A program made the translations under genes and the position numbers. From assembly GCA_022712475.1 (NCBI GenBank), contig JALAGK010000160.1, forward strand, positions 1 through 10,164: a stretch of DNA of 10,164 nucleotides, given 5' to 3'. Shown here piece by piece: positions 6,804-10,164 of this stretch (the stretch's first letter is position 1; the number at the start of each line of letters is the position of its first letter). A model generated the notes under the pieces. That model ran no database searches, was not told the origin of the DNA, and worked only from the letters and a program-made list of their open reading frames with translations. The DNA is from Enterobacteriaceae bacterium. GTDB lineage: Bacteria > Pseudomonadota > Gammaproteobacteria > Enterobacterales > Enterobacteriaceae.

Positions 6804-7529
6804 TTATTCGACCATGTAGACCATGCCGAGAGTGGCGGTGCCATTCAGACCCAGCTGCAATACTGCGCCGGATTGGGTGAAGGACACGGCTTCAACTTTC
6901 GCCGCTTTCAGCGCCACGATTTCTGGCGATGCGCCTTCTGCGTTTTTGGCGTTAAAGGCGACTTTGAACTCGGTGTCGGCGGTCGGCGCGCCTGGCTGAA
7001 CGTTTTCCAGATCGTCCAGGCTGAATTTGTGAACCCCTGCTTTGACGTTCTTGAGCTCGCCGGTGTAGACGTTACCTGCGCTGTCAGTCAGGGTTACAGT
7101 GACGGTTTCCGCATCACTGCCCAGGGAGAAGCCAAACTCTTTATTGCCGTCTTCGCTGGTAGAAATGCTCGGGTCACCTTCAATCATGACGGTGCGACCA
7201 ACCCAATCGGACGCGCTCATCTGCTGCATGCTGGTAACCAGCATGCCTACCGCTTCAACGGTGGAGTTCAGGTTCTGGATACCGGCCGCGGTCTGGAACT
7301 GTGCCAGCTGCGCGGTGAGCTGGTTGTTATCCATTGGGTTGGTCGGATCCTGGTTCTGCATTTGGGTAATAAGCAGCGTCATAAAGTTATTGAGCAGCGC
7401 ATCAGCAGAGTTACCCAGTGTGTTGTTCGACGTGGCCTGAGCAGTGGACGTAGCCTGTGCAGTAGTGGTACCAGAGGTTCTGGCGGCGCTCTGCGTGTTG
7501 GCGGAGGTCATCACGGGTGAAATGGACAT
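6804..7529 (-). CDS. flgD: FlgD, hook cap (hook assembly scaffold) protein
   Basis: FlgD sits at the tip of the growing hook and helps FlgE subunits fold into place; it is lost when FlgK replaces it. The protein is 241 residues, about ten longer than E. coli FlgD (231). Residues 1-40 are a Ser/Thr/Ala-rich export leader holding a tandem TAQATS repeat (23-34). The family signature follows at 45-80: LLNNFMTLLITQMQNQDPTNP, MDNNQLTAQLAQF. F49 to L53 (FMTLL) fits the gate-recognition motif described for FlgD. Residues about 110-241 form the Ig/tudor-like region, including the usual GVHKFSLDD segment, but the sequence and the end (LGMVYMVE) differ from the E. coli ending. An AAGGAA lies upstream of ATG 7529. 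The gap to flgE is 39 nt and shows no promoter. No cysteine. Function secure; the second half is only loosely similar to E. coli. Confidence 0.96.
   Translation of the reverse strand: MSISPVMTSANTQSAARTSGTTTAQATSTAQATSNNTLGNSADALLNNFMTLLITQMQNQDPTNPMDNNQLTAQLAQFQTAAGIQNLNSTVEAVGMLVTSMQQMSASDWVGRTVMIEGDPSISTSEDGNKEFGFSLGSDAETVTVTLTDSAGNVYTGELKNVKAGVHKFSLDDLENVQPGAPTADTEFKVAFNAKNAEGASPEIVALKAAKVEAVSFTQSGAVLQLGLNGTATLGMVYMVE
7226..7246. repeat. Perfect 21-bp palindrome inside flgD
   Basis: GCATGCTGGT (7226-7235), a central A, and ACCAGCATGC (7237-7246) form exact 10-bp arms. The sequence encodes FlgD residues 95-101 (GMLVTSM). Arms of this length with a 1-nt centre are not expected often in 10 kb by chance. 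A helix-turn-helix operator, a cruciform, or a coincidence of codons are all possible, and nothing else in the sequence decides. Confidence 0.6.
7428..7463 (-). repeat. Tandem 18-nt duplication encoding TAQATS twice in FlgD
   Basis: Two adjacent 18-nt units (7446-7463 and 7428-7445) encode residues 23-28 and 29-34 of FlgD, both TAQATS. The units differ at three bases, all at third codon positions, so the peptide repeat is exact. This looks like an old in-frame duplication in the flexible export leader and accounts for part of the extra length over E. coli FlgD. Confidence 0.7.
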
Positions 7530-7553
7530 TAATGGCTTCCTTTATTACTGCAA

Positions 7554-7958
7554 TTACTGGCCGAGGCTCAGCGTCTTTAACATCAACGATTTGGCGGTAT
7601 TCATTACTTCCACATTCGCCTGGTAGCTGCGTGAGGCTGAGATGGTGTTAACCATTTCGCCTACAACATCAACGTTAGGCATGCGTACGTAGCCGCTGCC
7701 ATCCGCCATAGGATTACCCGGGTCATAGACCATGCGGTCCGGGGCGTCGCTTTCCACAACGTTTGCTACCTTCACGCCACCTACTTCCTGGCCAGGCGCA
7801 CCATTGACCTGGAAAATGACCTGTTTTGCGCGATATGGCTGGCCGTCCGGTCCTACAGCGCTGTCGGCGTTTGCCATGTTGCTCGCGCTAACGTTCAGAC
7901 GCTGGGACTGTGCTGTCAGGGCAGAGCCTGAAATATCGAAAATGCTGAAAATTGACAT
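7554..7958 (-). CDS. flgC: FlgC, proximal rod protein
   Basis: FlgC is a proximal rod subunit placed between FlgB and FlgG/FlgF, carried through the flagellar type III apparatus. From ATG 7958 it is 134 residues, the E. coli/Salmonella length, and aligns without gaps in my reading. [29 protein letters not shown] (5-33) gives the D0 signature; [16 protein letters not shown] (36-51) and [42 protein letters not shown] (93-134) are characteristic of FlgC. A TTG two codons earlier (7964) is 5 nt after AGGGA, while ATG 7958 is 11 nt after it; length matching favours ATG, ribosome-binding-site spacing favours TTG. It lies 8 nt after flgB (2 nt if TTG is used) and 24 nt before flgD. Confidence 0.97.
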   Translation of the reverse strand: MSIFSIFDISGSALTAQSQRLNVSASNMANADSAVGPDGQPYRAKQVIFQVNGAPGQEVGGVKVANVVESDAPDRMVYDPGNPMADGSGYVRMPNVDVVGEMVNTISASRSYQANVEVMNTAKSLMLKTLSLGQ

Positions 7959-7966
7959 CGTCAAAA

Positions 7967-8383
7967 TTATCCCTGGTTCATTACTGACATCATGCTTTTG
8001 ATGTGGCCGTTAATCATGGTCAGGCTGGTCTGGTACTTCACACTGTTGTCAGCGAAGTTCACCCTTTCCCGGTCCATGTCGACCGTGTTGCCATCCGCGC
8101 TCGGCTGGTCCGGAATGCGGTAGAGCAGCTGATTTTCCAGGTGTGCCGGTGCAGTCGCCGGGATATGACCACGGGACGACAAGGTGAGCGACAGCGCGCC
8201 GCCTGCGGAGGTTCGCCCCTGCTCGACGGCGTTTTTCAGCTCAGCTGAAAAATCGATATCACGGGCCTGATAGCCAGGCGTATCGTTGTTGGCGATATTG
8301 GCCGCGAGCACTTCCTGACGCTTGTTCAGTAGATGCAGTGCTTCCTTCTGGAAATTCAGGTGGCCGTCTAGTTTGTCGAGCAT
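7967..8383 (-). CDS. flgB: FlgB, proximal rod protein
   Basis: FlgB is a proximal rod subunit close to the MS ring and export gate, and is the first gene of the long minus-strand operon. From ATG 8383 it is 138 residues, the same as E. coli Flg[21 protein letters not shown] and [25 protein letters not shown] (21-45) form the D0 signature; [20 protein letters not shown] (88-107) and [23 protein letters not shown] (110-132) are highly typical of the family. A strong GGAGG (8388-8392) lies 4 nt before the ATG. The frame is open for eight more codons upstream to 8407, but that start has no support and would add MKPGAGGN absent from relatives. It is separated from flgC by 8 nt and is driven by the divergent region at 8384-8565. 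The call is very secure. Confidence 0.98.
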   Translation of the reverse strand: MLDKLDGHLNFQKEALHLLNKRQEVLAANIANNDTPGYQARDIDFSAELKNAVEQGRTSAGGALSLTLSSRGHIPATAPAHLENQLLYRIPDQPSADGNTVDMDRERVNFADNSVKYQTSLTMINGHIKSMMSVMNQG

Positions 8384-8416
8384 GTTTCCTCCAGCTCCTG
8401 GTTTCATGAGGCGGCT

Positions 8417-8422
8417 ATTTTA
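8417..8422 (-). promoter_or_regulatory. Candidate -10 element of the flgB promoter
   Basis: TAAAAT on the minus strand matches five of six bases of TATAAT and lies 33 nt before the flgB ATG. Seventeen bases upstream the -35 position reads GATAGC, a poor match, which fits activation by FlhDC. It is a prediction from sequence only. Confidence 0.4.
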
Positions 8423-8501
8423 AAACCGAATGGCAAAAGGCTATCCGACGAATAAGGGCAAAAAGGTTGGTTATTTGTCCCCATAACCTGGCTAAATTTT
8501 C

Positions 8502-8507
8502 TATAGA
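8502..8507 (+). promoter_or_regulatory. Candidate -10 element of the flgA promoter
   Basis: TATAGA on the plus strand matches four of six bases of TATAAT and lies 58 nt before the flgA ATG. The better FlhDC half-box candidate (8469-8484) would overlap the -35 position. It is a weak prediction; flgAMN read-through in relatives starts from such a class 2 promoter. Confidence 0.35.
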
Positions 8508-8565
8508 CTGGCGTCCTGTAAAATCGTGACTGTACTTTTTGTTTCCTGCTGACTCTGAGAGAACT

Positions 8566-9234
8566 ATGCGCTTATCCATACCTGTACGTACTGCTGTTGC
8601 TGGCCTTCTGGCGCTGGTATGCGGCTCTGCGCTGGCAGAGGGCAGCGGGCTGGCCGCACAAATTGAGGCGCAACTTAATGCGCGACATGCCGATAAAGGC
8701 CTGAAGCATCACGTCACGATTAAAACACCGCAGGCACAATGGCCAACCTGCCAGCGCCCAAAACTGACGCTGGCGGACAATAACCGGTTTACCGGCAACA
8801 TGAGTGTTGCGGTGCAGTGCGAACGCAAACAGTTTTTGCAGGTCATGGTCGATGCCGAAGGGCGCTACTGGGTGGCCAATGAAGCTATACCGGCAGGCAG
8901 TACCGTTGGGCGTCAGCAAATAGCCGAGAAGCGTGGTTCGCTTGGCAAATTGCCCGCAAGCCTTGTGTTTAACCCAGAGGAAATCGTGGGCAGTGTGGCA
9001 GCACGCACGCTTAATCCCGGTCAGCCCATTGTGGCCGGACAGCTGCGTAAATCGTGGGTCATCAAGACAGGCGATGAAGTGGATGTGATATTGAGTGGGG
9101 ACGGGTTTCGTATCCGCAGTAAAGGCCGCGCAACAACAAACGCCGCGGTGAACGAGCCGGTGCGTATTCGTATGGCGTCAGGACAGGTGATTACCGGCAA
9201 CGTGGATGCCAGTGGTGCTGTCGTCGTGCAATAA
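8566..9234 (+). CDS. flgA: FlgA, periplasmic chaperone for P-ring assembly
   Basis: FlgA is a periplasmic protein needed for FlgI to assemble into the P ring. From ATG 8566 it has 222 residues (E. coli 219). Residues 1-24 form a Sec signal peptide: MRLSIPVR, a hydrophobic core, and SALA before EGSG. C62 and C85 in the mature part correspond to the pair described as disulfide-bonded in Salmonella FlgA. Residues about 104-165 (ANEAIPAGSTVGRQQIA ... LNPGQPIVAGQLRKSW) match the SAF domain, and the C-terminal part (GDEVDVILSGDGFRIRSKGRA, NAAVNEPVRIRMASGQVITG) is typical of the FlgA C-terminal domain. GAGA lies 3 nt before the ATG. An in-frame ATG at 8539 would add nine residues before the signal peptide and is less likely. 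It diverges from flgB and is followed, after 110 nt, by flgM. Confidence 0.97.
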   Translation: MRLSIPVRTAVAGLLALVCGSALAEGSGLAAQIEAQLNARHADKGLKHHVTIKTPQAQWPTCQRPKLTLADNNRFTGNMSVAVQCERKQFLQVMVDAEGRYWVANEAIPAGSTVGRQQIAEKRGSLGKLPASLVFNPEEIVGSVAARTLNPGQPIVAGQLRKSWVIKTGDEVDVILSGDGFRIRSKGRATTNAAVNEPVRIRMASGQVITGNVDASGAVVVQ

Positions 9235-9263
9235 GCGTCCCGTAAAATAACGTAAAAAAAGAC

Positions 9264-9290
9264 GCAAGTAATTTTGGGCCGCGCCGATAT
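9264..9290 (+). promoter_or_regulatory. Sigma-28 (FliA) class 3 promoter for flgM
   Basis: GCAAGTAA, an exact 11-nt spacer and GCCGATAT resemble TAAAGTTT-N11-GCCGATAA: the -10 matches seven of eight and the core AAGT of the -35 is kept. It lies 54 nt before the flgM ATG, in the flgA-flgM gap. In Salmonella flgMN has this class 3 promoter besides read-through from flgA, which lets FliA raise its own inhibitor. The remaining gap (9235-9344) has no other gene; no terminator after flgA was seen. Confidence 0.85.
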
Positions 9291-9344
9291 ACAGTGTAAC
9301 AACTGAAAAAAAGCCGTCCCGTTTTAGAGATTGTCGAGGTTTCT

Positions 9345-9638
9345 ATGAGCATTGAACGTACTCTTCCAACTCAACCTGTTGCCACCACTGGTCCGGTTCA
9401 GCCGACCATGAATGATGCCAAAGGCATGCGCGAGCAGCCAGCTGCCCGCAGCGCGGGTCAGGAGAAGCTTGGTACGCAGGTGACGATTAGCGATGCGTCT
9501 CGCCAGATGGCAGGCAGCGGCGACATCGATTTAGAGCGCGTGGCGCAGATCAAAGACGCGATTGCTCGCGGTGAGCTGCACCTTGACGCTGAGAAGATTG
9601 CCGATGCGCTGCTTGCAGATAGCGCATTTTTTGAATAA
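9345..9638 (+). CDS. flgM: FlgM, anti-sigma-28 factor
   Basis: FlgM binds sigma-28 (FliA) in the cytoplasm and blocks late gene transcription until the hook is complete, when it is exported by the flagellar type III system. The protein has 97 residues, equal to the Salmonella/E. coli length. The N-terminal half (1-45) is disordered and rich in Thr/Pro/Ala/Gln. The sigma-binding half starts at VTISDASRQM (46-55), followed by DIDLERVAQIKDAIARGELHLDAEKIADALL (60-90), the diagnostic helix region. The C-terminal end ADSAFFE is aromatic, unlike the end of the Salmonella protein as I recall it. GAGG (9336-9339) lies 5 nt before the ATG. It is followed by flgN after 22 nt and preceded by a sigma-28 promoter. 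Confidence 0.96.
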   Translation: MSIERTLPTQPVATTGPVQPTMNDAKGMREQPAARSAGQEKLGTQVTISDASRQMAGSGDIDLERVAQIKDAIARGELHLDAEKIADALLADSAFFE

Positions 9639-9660
9639 CCCAACGTAACTGAAAGACACC

Positions 9661-10104
9661 ATGGAAAACTTAGTAACTATTCTGGAGAAAATGCACGGGG
9701 CCCTCTGCGAACTTGAGGTAACGCTGCGCGATGAAAACACTCAGCTTAGCGGATCGCAGATTGACCCCGTCTCGCTTCAGGTGGTTACCGACAAGAAGAG
9801 CAGTCTTCTGGCCGCACTGGCGCATTACGATGCCCGTCGCCAGGAAGAAGAGACCGCTCACCGGGTGCGTGCACCTTACGATGGTATTAGCGAACTGTCG
9901 ATGCACTGGCAGCAAATTCACCGTCTGACGATGACGCTGAGTGAACTGAATCAACGCAGCGGTCTGTTGCTGGAAAAGCAGCAGGAAAACGTCAAGCAAT
10001 TACAGAGCGTAATGAATAAGACTCGCGTGGGGCAGATGGTCTACGGTTCTGACGGCCAGTCACGCAATGGGACCGGCAACCGTTCTCTGAATATCAATGT
10101 CTGA
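9661..10104 (+). CDS. flgN: FlgN, export chaperone for FlgK and FlgL
   Basis: FlgN is a cytoplasmic type III chaperone that binds the C-terminal ends of FlgK and FlgL and presents them to the export apparatus. The product has 147 residues (E. coli 138). It is almost wholly helical and coiled-coil in character: MENLVTILEKMHGALCELEVTLRDE, then KKSSLLAALAHYDARRQEEE (45-64), and WQQIHRLTMTLSELNQRSGLLLEKQQENVKQLQSVMNK (83-120), where the NxxxGxLLE pattern is typical of the family. The tail VYGSDGQSRNGTGNRSLNINV parallels the LYGxxGQ...ISI tail of E. coli FlgN. GAAAG before ATG 9661 is a modest ribosome-binding site. It ends in TGA followed at once by in-frame TAG. Its partner FlgK starts in this same window and is divergent from E. 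coli, so the pair may have changed together. Confidence 0.95.
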   Translation: MENLVTILEKMHGALCELEVTLRDENTQLSGSQIDPVSLQVVTDKKSSLLAALAHYDARRQEEETAHRVRAPYDGISELSMHWQQIHRLTMTLSELNQRSGLLLEKQQENVKQLQSVMNKTRVGQMVYGSDGQSRNGTGNRSLNINV

Positions 10105-10164
10105 TAGCGTTAACGGGATTTAATTTCAGTTTTTGTTACTGGCTTATTCTTTGATGTATTGATG
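10105..10164. other. Window edge after flgN, no gene seen
   Basis: The last 60 bases are more AT-rich than the rest and contain no ORF, no clear hairpin followed by a T-run and no promoter that I can support. In Escherichia the next gene is murJ, convergent with flgN; its end may lie just beyond the window. Confidence 0.4.

Larger units (their letters stand above)
8384..8565. promoter_or_regulatory. Divergent flgB / flgA class 2 promoter region
   Basis: This 182-bp gap separates flgB (minus) from flgA (plus). In Salmonella and E. coli both are FlhD4C2-dependent class 2 promoters. Visible here are a TAAAAT -10-like element for flgB (minus strand, 8417-8422) with a poor -35, and TATAGA for flgA (plus, 8502-8507), also without a good -35, as expected for activator-dependent promoters. 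Between them, AATGGCAAAAGGCTAT (8429-8444) and GGTTATTTGTCCCCAT (8469-8484) resemble, loosely and in opposite orientation, the two halves of the FlhDC box (AAYGS-N2-3-AAATARCG and its complement). The right half is the better match. Spacing is longer than the usual 10-12 nt, so exact operator positions are uncertain. Confidence 0.6.

Noticed and set aside
6801..7520. A 239-codon plus-strand frame that mirrors flgD
   Set aside because: It lies almost exactly opposite flgD, its translation resembles no known family, and it has no start signals. FlgD motifs on the minus strand are unequivocal.
8391..8401. Small inverted repeat CCAG-CTC-CTGG next to the flgB ribosome-binding site
   Set aside because: Only four base pairs with a 3-nt loop; expected by chance and too weak to matter.
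9241..9260. Direct repeat CGTAAAA after flgA as a possible regulatory repeat
   Set aside because: Two 7-nt copies in an A-rich stretch are not significant, and no protein site is known to me that fits.
1..10164. CRISPR arrays, insertion sequences, tRNA/rRNA genes, prophage or toxin-antitoxin genes
   Set aside because: Read on both strands, coding density by flagellar genes is nearly complete, the gaps are short, and no repeat arrays, transposase motifs or RNA gene signatures appear.

Overview
This window is the core flagellar rod-hook locus of a gammaproteobacterium, almost certainly a member of the Enterobacterales. The order flgN-flgM-flgA, diverging from flgB-C-D-E-F-G-H-I-J-K, is the one known from Escherichia and Salmonella. 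Most product lengths are close to those families, and FlgB, FlgC, FlgF, FlgG, FlgI and the C-terminal half of FlgJ read as clear homologues. FlgK, FlgD, FlgM and the middle of FlgE differ visibly from the E. coli/Salmonella proteins as I remember them. This points to a genus outside that pair, or less likely to a second flagellar system. I cannot name the species.

Layout. Positions 8383 down to 1 (minus strand) hold one long, tightly packed operon. It encodes the proximal rod proteins flgB and flgC, the hook cap flgD, the hook flgE, the rod proteins flgF and flgG, the L-ring flgH, the P-ring flgI, the rod cap/muramidase flgJ, and the first 327 codons of the hook-filament junction protein flgK, which runs off the left edge. 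Positions 8384-8565 are the divergent flgB/flgA promoter region. Positions 8566-10104 (plus strand) hold flgA (P-ring chaperone), flgM (anti-sigma-28) and flgN (FlgK/FlgL export chaperone). The last 60 bases hold no recognisable gene.

How it works. FlgB, C, F and G form the rod under the FlgJ cap, and FlgJ also cuts peptidoglycan. FlgI (with FlgA) and FlgH form the P and L bushings. FlgE polymerises under the FlgD cap to form the hook, and FlgK follows, delivered by FlgN. FlgM holds sigma-28 until the hook is finished and FlgM is exported. Good sigma-28 promoter matches lie just before flgK (1044-1070) and flgM (9264-9290), so both would get late expression on top of read-through from the middle-class flgB and flgA promoters.

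No wholly new system is evident. The points that merit checking are smaller: a strong hairpin holding the likely flgH ribosome-binding site, a second hairpin at the flgK promoter start, a lone cysteine in the hook protein, a perfect 21-bp palindrome and a tandem 18-nt duplication in flgD, and the divergent character of flgK.
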